Notes: generated by a model not told the origin, from the sequence alone. A stretch of 14,827 bases of DNA from RUG11272 sp045226335 (GCA_045226335.1 JBGVCH010000132.1:1-14827), one strand, 5' to 3'; counted from the first letter of the stretch, positions 1-8,802 are shown. Translations and numbers: made by a program.

Positions 1-1
1 C

Positions 2-946
2 CCCGAGGACCTGGCGGACGCCTGCCGGCAGATCGCCCTGCTGGCCGAAACCGGCGCCTTCGGCAACTGGCTGAAGGCCCTGGGCGGCGAGACCGGCACC
101 GAGGAGGTCCTCATCAGCTGCCTGGAAAGCCTGCCCGATTATCTGGCGGCCCGCGCGCCGGACGGGCTCACGGTGGTGGAGTCGGAGCTTGGAACCGTCT
201 GGCAGATCACCGGCGATCCCGACGCCCCGCCCCTGTTCGCCATGAACCGCGAGGGAACGGAGTGGACCCTCTCCCTCCCCGGTTCCTGGTCTCCCCCGGC
301 CTCCGAGTCCGACTGGGATGATGAAGGCTGGGGCGAGGAAGAGGACTGGGACGAGGACGACTGGGAGGAGGACGGCGACTGGGATGAGCCCGAAAGCGGC
401 GGAAACGGCGGCGATTTCTTCTGCCAACTGTCCGCCGCGCCGGAGGGCGGAACGTCTTTCATTCTCCGGGCCGGCACGGACGGCAGCGACCTGGACATCG
501 AACTGAGCACCTCCGAAGGCTGGCGTCTCCGGGTCAGCGGATCCTGCCTGGCCCGGGAAACCGTGCTCCGCTGCGACCAGGACGGCCCGGCCCCCGTGAT
601 CCGTTCGGAAGCGCTGGGTGATAACATCTGGGACATCGCCCTGCTCAGGGACGGGGCCGACTGGTTGCTGACGGACATGGGCACCGGCCTCGCCATGCTC
701 CGGATCCGCCTCACCGCAATGGAAGCCGGCCAGCCCGGCCTCCAGGTCCCGGACAGCCTGGAGGGCACCGACTTCTATTCCCTGAACGACGCCACCATGA
801 ACGAACTGATCCGGCGCGCCGCGAAGCCCGCCATCCTGGGCGCGTCTCATCTGGTGGCCGCCCTGCCCGCCGGCGCTGTCGCCGACCTGCTGGACTGGCT
901 GGAGGAAATCAACCTTCTGACGGAAGACACCGCGGCTTTTGACTGA
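2..946 (+). CDS. Hypothetical protein with acidic Trp-rich segment (5' partial)
   Basis: The reading frame is open from base 2 to the TGA at 944-946, so the gene starts before the window and 314 residues are visible. A GTG at 173 could be an internal start, but coding character continues upstream of it without a break, so I treat the gene as 5'-truncated. I do not recognise the family. Visible parts are a helical stretch (about residues 1-55), a beta-rich part, a very acidic segment at residues 104-129 (bases 311-388) with 18 Asp/Glu, 5 Trp and 3 Gly in 26 residues, a second beta-rich part with two Cys (SCLARE, LRCDQD), and a helical C-terminus ending LLTEDTAAFD. No membrane segment or enzymatic motif is visible. 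It lies 51 nt upstream of the ABC exporter pair in the same direction, so it could be co-transcribed with it. Function unknown. Confidence 0.75.
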   Translation, partial: PEDLADACRQIALLAETGAFGNWLKALGGETGTEEVLISCLESLPDYLAARAPDGLTVVESELGTVWQITGDPDAPPLFAMNREGTEWTLSLPGSWSPPASESDWDDEGWGEEEDWDEDDWEEDGDWDEPESGGNGGDFFCQLSAAPEGGTSFILRAGTDGSDLDIELSTSEGWRLRVSGSCLARETVLRCDQDGPAPVIRSEALGDNIWDIALLRDGADWLLTDMGTGLAMLRIRLTAMEAGQPGLQVPDSLEGTDFYSLNDATMNELIRRAAKPAILGASHLVAALPAGAVADLLDWLEEINLLTEDTAAFD

Positions 947-997
947 CCTGCTTCCCACGCAGCCTGTCCGAAGATCGCCCTGAAAAGAGGAACACCG

Positions 998-2764
998 ATG
1001 ATCAAGAAACTCGCTTCCTACATCAAACAGTACAAGCGGGTCTCCATCCTGACGCCCACCTGCATGATCGGCGAGGTGATGATGGAGACCCTGATCCCCT
1101 ACATCATGGCTTTTCTGATCGACCTCGGCGTGCAGAAGGGCGACACCGGCGCCATCCTGCGCTTTGGCGGGCTGATGCTCCTGTGCGCTTTCATGTCGCT
1201 GCTCTTCGGCATCGGCGGCGGCGTTTTCGGCGCCAGGGCCTCCGCCGGCTTCGCGGCCAACCTGCGCAAGGGGATCTATGACAACATCCAGACCTTCTCC
1301 TTTGCCAACATCGACAAGTTTTCCACCGCGGGTCTGATCACCCGCCTGACCACCGATGTGAGCAACGTGCAGAACGCCTTCCAGATGATCCTGCGCATCG
1401 CGGTCCGGGCGCCGCTGACCCTGATCCTGTCCATGATCATGTGCTTTGTCACCAGCCCGCGGATGTCCGTGATCTTCCTTGTGGCCGTGGTGTTCCTGTC
1501 CGTCTGCCTGAGCATCATCGTGAAGATGGCCACCAAGCGCTTCTCCGTGGTTTTCGAGCGCTATGACGATCTGAACGCCTCCGTTCAGGAGAACGTCTCC
1601 GCCATCCGCGTGGTGAAGGCCTTCGTCCGGGAGGACTACGAGAAGACCAAGTTTGACAAGGCCGCCGACAAACTCTACAAGCTCTTCCTCCGGGCGGAGC
1701 GGGTGGTCATCATGAACAGCCCGGTGATGATGCTCACGATCTACGCCTGCATCATCATGCTGTCCTGGATGGGCGCGAACCTGATCGTGGTGGACGGCTC
1801 CCTGACCACCGGCGACCTCACCGCCATGTTCTCCTACGTCATGAGCGTCCTGATGTCCCTGATGATGCTGTCCATGATCTTCGTGATGCTGACCATGTCC
1901 GCCGCCAGCGCCAGGCGCATCGCGGAAGTCCTGGACGAGAAGACCGGCATCGTGAATCCCGAGCAGCCCCTGACGGAGGTGAAGGACGGGCAGATCGACT
2001 TCGACCATGTCACCTTCTCCTACAAGCAGGGCTCCGGCGAGGCCGTGCTGAAGGACATCGACCTGCACATCCGCAGCGGCGAGACCATCGGCATCATCGG
2101 CGGCACCGGCAGCGGCAAATCCTCCCTGGTCAGCCTGATCTCCCGCCTCTACGACGTCAGCGAGGGCGCGGTCCGGGTGGGCGGCGAGGATGTGCGCAGC
2201 TACGATCTGGAAGTCCTGCGGGACAACGTCTCCGTGGTGCTGCAGAAGAACGTCCTCTTCTCCGGCACGATCCTGGACAACCTGCGCTGGGGCAAGCCGG
2301 ACGCCACCCTGGAGGAATGCCGGGGGGCCTGCCAGGCCGCCTGCGCCGACGAGTTCATCGACCGGATGCCCGACGGGTATGAGACCCGCATCGAGCAGGG
2401 CGGCAACAACGTCTCCGGCGGCCAGAAGCAGCGCCTGTGCATCGCCCGGGCCCTGCTGAAATCCCCCAAAGTCCTGATCCTCGACGACTCCACCTCCGCC
2501 GTGGACACCGCCACGGACGCGAAGATCCGCCGGGCCTTCCGGGAAGTCATCCCCGGCACCACCAAGCTGATCATCGCCCAGCGCATCGCCTCCGTTCAGG
2601 ACGCGGACCGCATCCTGGTGCTGGACGAGGGCAAGGTGAGCGGCTTCGCCCCCCACGAGGAACTGCTGCAGACCAACGAGATCTATCAGGAGATCTACGA
2701 CACCCAGACTAAGGGCGGCGGCGACTTCGACAAGCCCGAGCAGATCGGAGGTGATCAGGTATGA
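998..2764 (+). CDS. ABC exporter half-transporter, degenerate-site subunit (TM287/BmrC-like)
   Basis: 588-residue type IV ABC exporter half: a six-helix membrane domain (about residues 15-300) followed by an ATPase domain (about 330-570). Walker A is GGTGSGKSS (368-376), the Q-loop Gln is 416, the signature is VSGGQ (472-476) and Walker B is LILDD (493-497). The catalytic Glu after Walker B is Asp497 and the switch His is Gln528 (IIAQR). These two changes are the known hallmark of the degenerate half of heterodimeric exporters such as TM287/288 and BmrCD. Start ATG 998 follows AAGAGGAA (985-992). Its stop overlaps the next gene by four bases (ATGA), indicating translational coupling and equal stoichiometry. 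Substrate cannot be told from sequence; family members export drugs, lipids or peptides. The specific symbol is left empty because many paralogous pairs exist. Confidence 0.95.
   Translation: MIKKLASYIKQYKRVSILTPTCMIGEVMMETLIPYIMAFLIDLGVQKGDTGAILRFGGLMLLCAFMSLLFGIGGGVFGARASAGFAANLRKGIYDNIQTFSFANIDKFSTAGLITRLTTDVSNVQNAFQMILRIAVRAPLTLILSMIMCFVTSPRMSVIFLVAVVFLSVCLSIIVKMATKRFSVVFERYDDLNASVQENVSAIRVVKAFVREDYEKTKFDKAADKLYKLFLRAERVVIMNSPVMMLTIYACIIMLSWMGANLIVVDGSLTTGDLTAMFSYVMSVLMSLMMLSMIFVMLTMSAASARRIAEVLDEKTGIVNPEQPLTEVKDGQIDFDHVTFSYKQGSGEAVLKDIDLHIRSGETIGIIGGTGSGKSSLVSLISRLYDVSEGAVRVGGEDVRSYDLEVLRDNVSVVLQKNVLFSGTILDNLRWGKPDATLEECRGACQAACADEFIDRMPDGYETRIEQGGNNVSGGQKQRLCIARALLKSPKVLILDDSTSAVDTATDAKIRRAFREVIPGTTKLIIAQRIASVQDADRILVLDEGKVSGFAPHEELLQTNEIYQEIYDTQTKGGGDFDKPEQIGGDQV
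2747..2756 (+). promoter_or_regulatory. Full-length Shine-Dalgarno for second ABC subunit
   Basis: GGAGGTGATC is complementary to the 3' end of 16S rRNA over ten bases. It lies inside the last codons of the first ABC gene, with its GGAGG core nine bases before ATG 2761. Together with the ATGA overlap this supports strong re-initiation and the chosen start of the second subunit. Confidence 0.8.
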
Positions 2765-4758
2765 CGCGCAGAGGTCAGTTCATGCCCCGACAGTCCATGA
2801 AGGGTCAGGGCGCCATGCTGAAGCGGGTGCTGGCCTTCCTGATGAAGCGCTATGCCATCCAGATGATCGCCGTGGTGCTGCTGATCGTGGCCGCCACCTT
2901 CTGCACTCTTCAGGGCACCCTCTTCATGAAGGAGCTCATCGACGACCACATCTCCCCAATGATCCGCCACGAGGTGAACGAGGGCCATCTATCCGAAGAA
3001 AAGTATGACGAGGCACTCAAACCCCAGATAGACGAGAAGGGCAACATCAAAGAGCCGGTGGTGCGCAGCCCGGAGGAAGGCTTCCCGCGCCTGGCTGAGG
3101 CCCTCCTCCGCCTGGCCGTCATCCTCGCGGCGGGCGTGGCCTGCTCCTATTCCTACAACCTGATCATGGCCTACGTGTCCCAGGGCACCATGCGGGCACT
3201 GCGAAAAGAGCTCTTCGGCAAGATGGAGAAACTGCCCATCAGCTACTTTGACACCCATGCCCACGGCGACATCATGTCCATCTACACCAACGACGTGGAC
3301 ACCATGCGCCAGCTGATCGGCCAGAGCATCCCCACCTTCATCGACTCCATGGTGACCCTGACCATGACCTTCGTCAGCATGATCGTGCTGAGCTGGCAGC
3401 TGACCATCCTGTCCGTGCTGCTGCTGGGCGTCACCCTGCTGGTCTCCGGCAAGCTGGCCGGCCGCGCGGGCAAGGGCTTTGTCCGCCAGCAGCAGACCCT
3501 GGGCGCCCTCAACGGCTACATCGAGGAGATGACCAGCGGCCAGAAGGTCATCAAGGTCTTCAACCACGAGGAGGCTGCCAAGGAGGCCTTTGACCGTTAC
3601 AACGAAGAACTGCGCGAAGCCGCCACCGCCGCCAACAGCACGGTGAACATCATGTGGCCCATCAACGCCAACCTGGGCCACATCGGCTATGTGATCTGCG
3701 CCGTCCTGGGCGCCACCCTCTCCATTTCCCGCGTCATCCCGCTGGAGCTGGGCGGTCTGATCACCTTTCTGACCCTCAACCGCAACTTCTCTCGCCCGGT
3801 GAGCCAGTTCACCCAGCAGATGAACTCCATCGTCATGGCCATGGCCGGCGCGGGCCGCGTCTTCGGCCTGATGGATGAGACACCCGAGACGGACAACGGC
3901 TATGTGCAGCTGGTGAACGCGAAGGAGCTGCCGGACGGCAGCGTCACCGAGACGGAAGAGCGCACCGGTCTCTGGGCCTGGAAGCATCCACACAGCGCGG
4001 ACGGCAGCATCACCTACACCCGGCTGGCCGGCGGCGTCACCTTCAACGACGTGGATTTCGGCTACACCCCGGAGAAAACCGTCCTGCACAACATCACCCT
4101 CTACGCCGAGCCGGGGCAGAAGATCGCCTTTGTCGGCGGCACCGGCGCCGGCAAGACCACCATCACCAACCTGATCAACCGGTTCTACGACATCCAGGAC
4201 GGCAAGATCCGCTACGACGAGATCAACGTCAACAAGATCAAGAAGGATGACCTGCGGCGCTCCCTGGGCATGGTGCTCCAGGACACGCACCTCTTCACCG
4301 GCACGGTGATGGACAACATTCGCTACGGCCGCCTGGAGGCCACGGACGAGGAGTGCATCGAAGCCGCCCGGAAGGCCAACGCGGACGGCTTCATCCGGCG
4401 TCTTCCCGACGGGTACAACACCATGCTGCGGGGCGACGGCTCCAACCTCTCCCAGGGCCAGCGGCAGCTTCTGGCCATCGCCCGGGCGGCGGTGGCGGAC
4501 CCGCCCTGCCTGATCCTGGACGAGGCCACCTCCTCCATCGACACCCGCACCGAGGCCCTGGTGGCCAAGGGCATGGACGCCCTGATGCAGGGCCGCACCA
4601 CCTTTGTCATCGCTCACCGCCTCTCCACGGTCCGCAACTCCGACTGCATCATGGTGCTGGAGCAGGGCCGGATCATCGAGCGGGGCACCCACGACCAGCT
4701 CATCGCCCAGCAGGGCAAGTATTACGAGCTCTACACCGGCAACAGGATCACTGCCTGA
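2761..4758 (+). CDS. ABC exporter half-transporter, consensus-site subunit (TM288/BmrD-like)
   Basis: 665-residue partner of the preceding gene. The first membrane helix is at about residues 31-56 and the second at about 117-140. They are separated by a charged loop (61-110) longer than in a minimal exporter. The ATPase domain starts near 425: Walker A GGTGAGKTT (459-467), Q-loop Gln507, signature LSQGQ (563-567), Walker B LILDE with catalytic Glu588, and switch His619 (IAHR). The ATPase residues are therefore intact, while the non-canonical LSQGQ signature would complete the degenerate site of the partner, as in TM288. A polar stretch of about 50 residues (376-425, containing GLWAWKHPH) joins membrane and ATPase domains; from memory, such linkers occur in clostridial relatives. 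Start ATG 2761 overlaps the upstream stop and has an ideal ribosome binding site. Probably works only as a heterodimer in the cytoplasmic membrane. Confidence 0.95.
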   Translation: MTRRGQFMPRQSMKGQGAMLKRVLAFLMKRYAIQMIAVVLLIVAATFCTLQGTLFMKELIDDHISPMIRHEVNEGHLSEEKYDEALKPQIDEKGNIKEPVVRSPEEGFPRLAEALLRLAVILAAGVACSYSYNLIMAYVSQGTMRALRKELFGKMEKLPISYFDTHAHGDIMSIYTNDVDTMRQLIGQSIPTFIDSMVTLTMTFVSMIVLSWQLTILSVLLLGVTLLVSGKLAGRAGKGFVRQQQTLGALNGYIEEMTSGQKVIKVFNHEEAAKEAFDRYNEELREAATAANSTVNIMWPINANLGHIGYVICAVLGATLSISRVIPLELGGLITFLTLNRNFSRPVSQFTQQMNSIVMAMAGAGRVFGLMDETPETDNGYVQLVNAKELPDGSVTETEERTGLWAWKHPHSADGSITYTRLAGGVTFNDVDFGYTPEKTVLHNITLYAEPGQKIAFVGGTGAGKTTITNLINRFYDIQDGKIRYDEINVNKIKKDDLRRSLGMVLQDTHLFTGTVMDNIRYGRLEATDEECIEAARKANADGFIRRLPDGYNTMLRGDGSNLSQGQRQLLAIARAAVADPPCLILDEATSSIDTRTEALVAKGMDALMQGRTTFVIAHRLSTVRNSDCIMVLEQGRIIERGTHDQLIAQQGKYYELYTGNRITA

Positions 4759-4788
4759 GGTTCCGGCCGGGTTTCCCCATATTCAAGG

Positions 4789-4817
4789 TTGCCAGCGCAC
4801 CGGTTTTATGGTAAGAT
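4789..4817 (+). promoter_or_regulatory. Sigma-A-type promoter for peptidoglycan-binding protein gene
   Basis: TTGCCA (4789-4794) and TAAGAT (4812-4817) are separated by 17 bases, and TGG directly precedes the -10 box (extended -10). It sits in the 97-base gap after the ABC pair. A transcript would begin near 4824, about 20 bases before the ribosome binding site. This suggests that the following genes form a transcription unit separate from the exporter. Confidence 0.65.
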
Positions 4818-4843
4818 TTGCTTGAAACCGAACAATCGCGTTG

Positions 4844-4850
4844 AAGGAGG
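4844..4850 (+). promoter_or_regulatory. Ribosome binding site choosing ATG 4856
   Basis: AAGGAGG lies five bases before ATG 4856. A TTG at 4841 in the same frame would put the start upstream of this site, so ATG 4856 is the better start. Confidence 0.75.
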
Positions 4851-4855
4851 GCAAT

Positions 4856-5872
4856 ATGGAACTGATCCAATCCCTGCTGCTCTATATGACCGTGGCCTAC
4901 GCCTCCGCGGCGGGCACGGCGGCGCCCGTCTCCGAAATGCCGGCCCCCACTCCCGTTCCCACCGTCCTGGTGGCGGAGGCGACCCCGGAGGTCAACCCCG
5001 GCGGCATGACCGTGGTGGGCGGCGTCATCACCCCGGAACCGCCGGCCGCTCCCACCCCCACGCCGACGCCGGCCCCGGCCATCACCCCCAACAGGAGCTA
5101 TCCCATCCTCCGGCGGGGCGACAAGGGCGAAAACGTCCGCAAGATGCAGCAGCGCCTGATGGAGCTGGGCTATCTCAACGGGAACATCGACGGCAATTTC
5201 GGTCCCCAGACCTACTCCGCCGTACTGGCCTTCCAGAAGGCCAACGGGCTGACCCGCGACGGTGAGGCCGGCCCCGCCACCCTGACGATCCTCTATGAGT
5301 CCCCCGACGTGGTGCCCAACCTGGCCGTCATCACCCCCACCCCGGTGCCCACCGCCACCCCCATGGCCAACGGGCTCTCCCCCTATCCGGAGAACGGGAC
5401 CGCGGACTGGGAGGAGCTGCATCTGCACACGGTGCTGTGCAACGGCGAGTCCATCACCGTGAGCCACGAGAACATCGGCCTGCCCACCGCCGCGCCCCGG
5501 GTCTGGCTGCGGGACGGGGAGCTGATGATCTCCCTGAGCGAACTGTCCGCCGGCTGCGGATGGACCCTGGTGGCGGACGAAGGGGACAATTTCACCCTGC
5601 AGGCGCTGGGGTATGAGCTGGATGTGAGCGTCACCGAAGCCGCCGCCGCCATGAACCGCGCGCCCATGGCCTACTGCGACGCTTTCACCGCCACCGACGC
5701 CGGCCTGCCCATCGCCCTGACCCAGGGGGACGTGGTCTCCGAGAACGGCGAGTGGTACGTCTCCGTCAGTTTCCTGAAGAAAGCTTTCATCGGCACCATC
5801 ACCTGGGACGAGGACGAGAACACCCTGATCCTCCGCATCACCAGCAAGGCCGCGGCTTATTCCGCGGACTGA
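4856..5872 (+). CDS. Peptidoglycan-binding domain protein with C-terminal stalk-like domain
   Basis: 338 residues. The N-terminus (LLLYMTVAYASAAG, ending near residue 20) is hydrophobic and looks like an export signal, but its first residues are acidic (MELIQ) rather than basic, so this is uncertain. It is followed by a Pro/Thr/Ala linker (23-78, with repeated PT pairs). Next comes a PG_binding_1 domain (about 83-148: LRRGDKGENVRKMQQRL, GNIDGNFGPQTYSAVLAFQ, DGEAGPAT), a fold known to bind peptidoglycan in cell-wall hydrolases and spore proteins. A second Pro/Thr linker (159-170) leads to a C-terminal part (about 183-330) resembling the 'copper amine oxidase N-terminal'/stalk repeats common in clostridial surface proteins. 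No catalytic domain is seen, so a structural or anchoring role at the wall is inferred. The gene has its own promoter and lies 19 bases upstream of the GH5 gene. Confidence 0.85.
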   Translation: MELIQSLLLYMTVAYASAAGTAAPVSEMPAPTPVPTVLVAEATPEVNPGGMTVVGGVITPEPPAAPTPTPTPAPAITPNRSYPILRRGDKGENVRKMQQRLMELGYLNGNIDGNFGPQTYSAVLAFQKANGLTRDGEAGPATLTILYESPDVVPNLAVITPTPVPTATPMANGLSPYPENGTADWEELHLHTVLCNGESITVSHENIGLPTAAPRVWLRDGELMISLSELSAGCGWTLVADEGDNFTLQALGYELDVSVTEAAAAMNRAPMAYCDAFTATDAGLPIALTQGDVVSENGEWYVSVSFLKKAFIGTITWDEDENTLILRITSKAAAYSAD

Positions 5873-5891
5873 ACGAAAGGAGCGCCGCCCC

Positions 5892-6839
5892 ATGAATACC
5901 TTCGGCATCAAAAAAGGCGTCAACCTCGGCGGTTGGCTGTCCCAGTGCGATTATTCCACGGAACGCATGGATCACTTTATCGAGGAGCCCGACATCGCCC
6001 GCATTGCCTCCTGGGGCGTGGACCACGTCCGCCTGCCGGTGGACTACAACATCTTTGAGGAGGAAGACGGCACCCCGAAGGAGGACGGTCTCCTGCGGGT
6101 CGAAAAGGCCATCGGCTGGTGCCGGAAATACGGCCTGAAGCTGGTACTGGACCTCCACAAGACCGCGGGCTTCTCCTTCGACGCCGGGGAAGCGGAGACC
6201 GGCTTCTTTGACAGCGAGGCGTATCAGGAGCGCTTTTATAAGCTCTGGGAACGTCTGGCCGCGCGCTTCGGGCCGCTGCACGACATGGTGGCCTTTGAGC
6301 TGCTGAACGAGGTCACCGAGAAGGCCTTCATGCCGGCCTGGAACCGGATCGCAAGCACCTGCATCGGCCGCATCCGGGCCATCGCGCCGGAAACCTGGCT
6401 GCTGGTGGGCGGCTACGGCAACAACTGCCCCATGGCGGTCCCGGATCTGGACCTCCCGGAGGACAGCCGCCTGATCTACAACTTCCACTGTTACGATCCC
6501 CTGCCCTTCACCCATCAGGGCGCCTACTGGGTCCCCTGGCTGGACCGGAACGCGCGGGTCTCCTTCGAGGAGTCCGGCGCGACGGAGGCGTACTTCGAAG
6601 CGGACTTCGAGCCGGCCATCAAGGCCGCGGAAGCCAAAGGCGTCCCCCTGTACTGCGGCGAGTACGGCGTCATCGAACTGGCGGACCCCGAGGACATCCT
6701 CCGCTGGTACGCCACGATCCATCCCGTCTTCGAGCGCTACGGCATCGCCCGCTGCGCCTGGTCCTACAAGGAGATGGACTTCAGCCTCGGCGATCCCCGG
6801 ATGGACTCCATCCGCGACCGGCTGCTGCCCCTTCTCTGA
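5892..6839 (+). CDS. GH5-family glycoside hydrolase (cellulase-like), apparently cytoplasmic
   Basis: 315 residues covering one TIM-barrel glycoside hydrolase family 5 domain. Recognisable landmarks are GVNLGGWL (9-16), the Arg of DHVRLPVDY (Arg47), LDLHK (87-90 region), the acid/base Glu140 in ELLNE, YNFHCYDP (His199, Tyr201) and the nucleophile Glu257 in YCGEYG. Both catalytic glutamates are present, so the enzyme should be active on a beta-linked glucan or related glycoside; the exact substrate cannot be told. There is no signal peptide, carbohydrate-binding module or dockerin. It therefore probably acts inside the cell on imported oligosaccharides rather than on polymer outside. Start ATG 5892 has AAAGGAG at 5876-5882. 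It follows the peptidoglycan-binding gene by 19 bases and is probably co-transcribed with it. A hairpin terminator follows the stop. Confidence 0.9.
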   Translation: MNTFGIKKGVNLGGWLSQCDYSTERMDHFIEEPDIARIASWGVDHVRLPVDYNIFEEEDGTPKEDGLLRVEKAIGWCRKYGLKLVLDLHKTAGFSFDAGEAETGFFDSEAYQERFYKLWERLAARFGPLHDMVAFELLNEVTEKAFMPAWNRIASTCIGRIRAIAPETWLLVGGYGNNCPMAVPDLDLPEDSRLIYNFHCYDPLPFTHQGAYWVPWLDRNARVSFEESGATEAYFEADFEPAIKAAEAKGVPLYCGEYGVIELADPEDILRWYATIHPVFERYGIARCAWSYKEMDFSLGDPRMDSIRDRLLPLL

Positions 6840-6850
6840 TTGATCCCGTC

Positions 6851-6890
6851 AAAAGACCTCCGGAGCGTTGTGCCCCGGAGGTCTTCGTAT
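6851..6890. terminator. Bidirectional intrinsic terminator between convergent genes
   Basis: An 11-base-pair perfect stem (6853-6863 with 6875-6885, AAGACCTCCGG paired with CCGGAGGTCTT) encloses an 11-base loop. The + strand continues with a weak T-rich tail (CTTCGTATT). The minus strand has TCTTTTGAC after the stem. It sits in the 60-base gap between the GH5 gene and the minus-strand DUF4867-like gene, so it can end transcription from both sides. Confidence 0.8.
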
Positions 6891-6899
6891 TATGCCGGA

Positions 6900-7538
6900 T
6901 CAGATCAGGCCGGCGATGTCGATGTTCTCTCCCACCAAAGCCACAGGCGCGCCCTGGGCAGCCTCGCTGCTCTCGGCGTGGGCCAGGAGCCACTTGTTGC
7001 AGGCCCAGAGATACTCGTCCTCCGGCGCACGGTTCTCCATGCCGGGCTTGTCCGTGTTGGTTCCCCTGGGCAGCGCCACCAGCACCCGGAAGCCCTTGGC
7101 GGGATCCGTGTGGCAGGGCGCGTAGTGCAGCGTGGTGGCATACACTTCCACCAGCACGCCGGCAGGCACCCTGAATGCCTTCACCTTGGCGGTGTCCAGC
7201 TTGCCGTCCTCGATTTCGTCCTGCTTGGCCAGCAGAAGGATGAATTCCTCCGTCCCCAGGTTGAACTCACTGTCCCGATGATACTCCAGGCAGTTCAGCT
7301 TCGTGTTGTGACCGTTGCACCAGCCCAGCTGCACCGGCATTCCGCCGAAGAGGTGGACGGAGGCCGCCCGGGCCGCGGGCAGCGCCTGCAGCATGGGCTC
7401 TTCCGGCACATAACCCACCGCTTCCGGCAGGGGCGTTTCCGGCAGCGTGTCGAGGATCTGGCGGGTCATGCCCTCCAGACCCGTGATCACCTTGCCATAA
7501 GCTTTGAATTCCGGGGAAAAGACATCCTGAATGATCAT
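6900..7538 (-). CDS. DUF4867-like family protein (cupin-like)
   Basis: 212 residues. The sequence agrees with my memory of DUF4867, a Firmicutes family of about this length without an assigned function. Histidines and acids in a cupin-like arrangement are visible: His77 (NGHNT), His87 and Glu91 (EYHRDSEFN), Glu98, a VPAG turn (124-127), and His138 and His143 (TTLHYAPCHT). This suggests a metal-binding beta-barrel, perhaps a sugar-related isomerase or lyase; that is inference. Start ATG (7536-7538 on the complement) is preceded by AAAGGAG (7547-7553). It lies 84 bases downstream of pfkA on the same strand with no clear terminator between them, so read-through from pfkA is likely and a link to sugar metabolism plausible. 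Confidence 0.75.
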   Translation of the reverse strand: MIIQDVFSPEFKAYGKVITGLEGMTRQILDTLPETPLPEAVGYVPEEPMLQALPAARAASVHLFGGMPVQLGWCNGHNTKLNCLEYHRDSEFNLGTEEFILLLAKQDEIEDGKLDTAKVKAFRVPAGVLVEVYATTLHYAPCHTDPAKGFRVLVALPRGTNTDKPGMENRAPEDEYLWACNKWLLAHAESSEAAQGAPVALVGENIDIAGLI

Positions 7539-7583
7539 GGTTGACGCTCCTTTCTTTTCTTGCGAGAAATATCGGAAAACCCA

Positions 7584-7612
7584 ATGACATCCACTCTGAA
7601 ATCTGGTATAAT
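7584..7612 (+). promoter_or_regulatory. Near-consensus promoter reading antisense into pfkA
   Basis: ATGACA (7584-7589, five of six matches to TTGACA), a 17-base spacer, and a perfect TATAAT (7607-7612) preceded by TGG. It lies in the gap between the two minus-strand genes but points along the + strand, so a transcript starting near 7619 would run antisense into the 3' end of pfkA. No + strand gene lies behind it. It is the best sequence match to a sigma-A promoter in the window, but its use is unproven. Confidence 0.45.
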
Positions 7613-7622
7613 GGGCGGCAGG

Positions 7623-8693
<1,071 letters not shown>

Positions 8694-8743
8694 GGAATAC
8701 CCTCCTCAACACATTTTACGGGTCAGACCAATCCTTTGAGGAA

Positions 8744-8772
8744 AGTATACCACAAACCCGGCCCATGAGCAA
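8744..8772 (-). promoter_or_regulatory. Extended -10 promoter of pfkA
   Basis: On the minus strand TGG-TATACT (-10 at 8744-8749, TGG at 8750-8752) lies about 50 bases before the pfkA start. A weak -35-like TTGCTC (8767-8772) is 17 bases upstream. The extended -10 probably compensates for the poor -35. The site is in the 109-base gap shared with the divergent acetyltransferase gene. Confidence 0.55.
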
Positions 8773-8802
8773 CAAAAGATTGACGAAAAAGGAGGCCCAT
8801 CC

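Noticed and set aside
2989..4692. A 567-codon open frame on the minus strand opposite the second ABC subunit
   Set aside because: Same codon-bias effect; the + strand ABC protein has all family motifs and the antisense product has none.
4759..4788. Terminator after the second ABC gene (CCGGCCGG palindrome near 4764)
   Set aside because: The palindrome is short with no usable loop or T-run, so read-through cannot be excluded.
4748..6722. Two long minus-strand frames (391 and 294 codons) opposite the wall-binding and GH5 genes
   Set aside because: Both lie opposite genes with recognised domains and have no ribosome binding sites; they are shadows of GC-rich coding.
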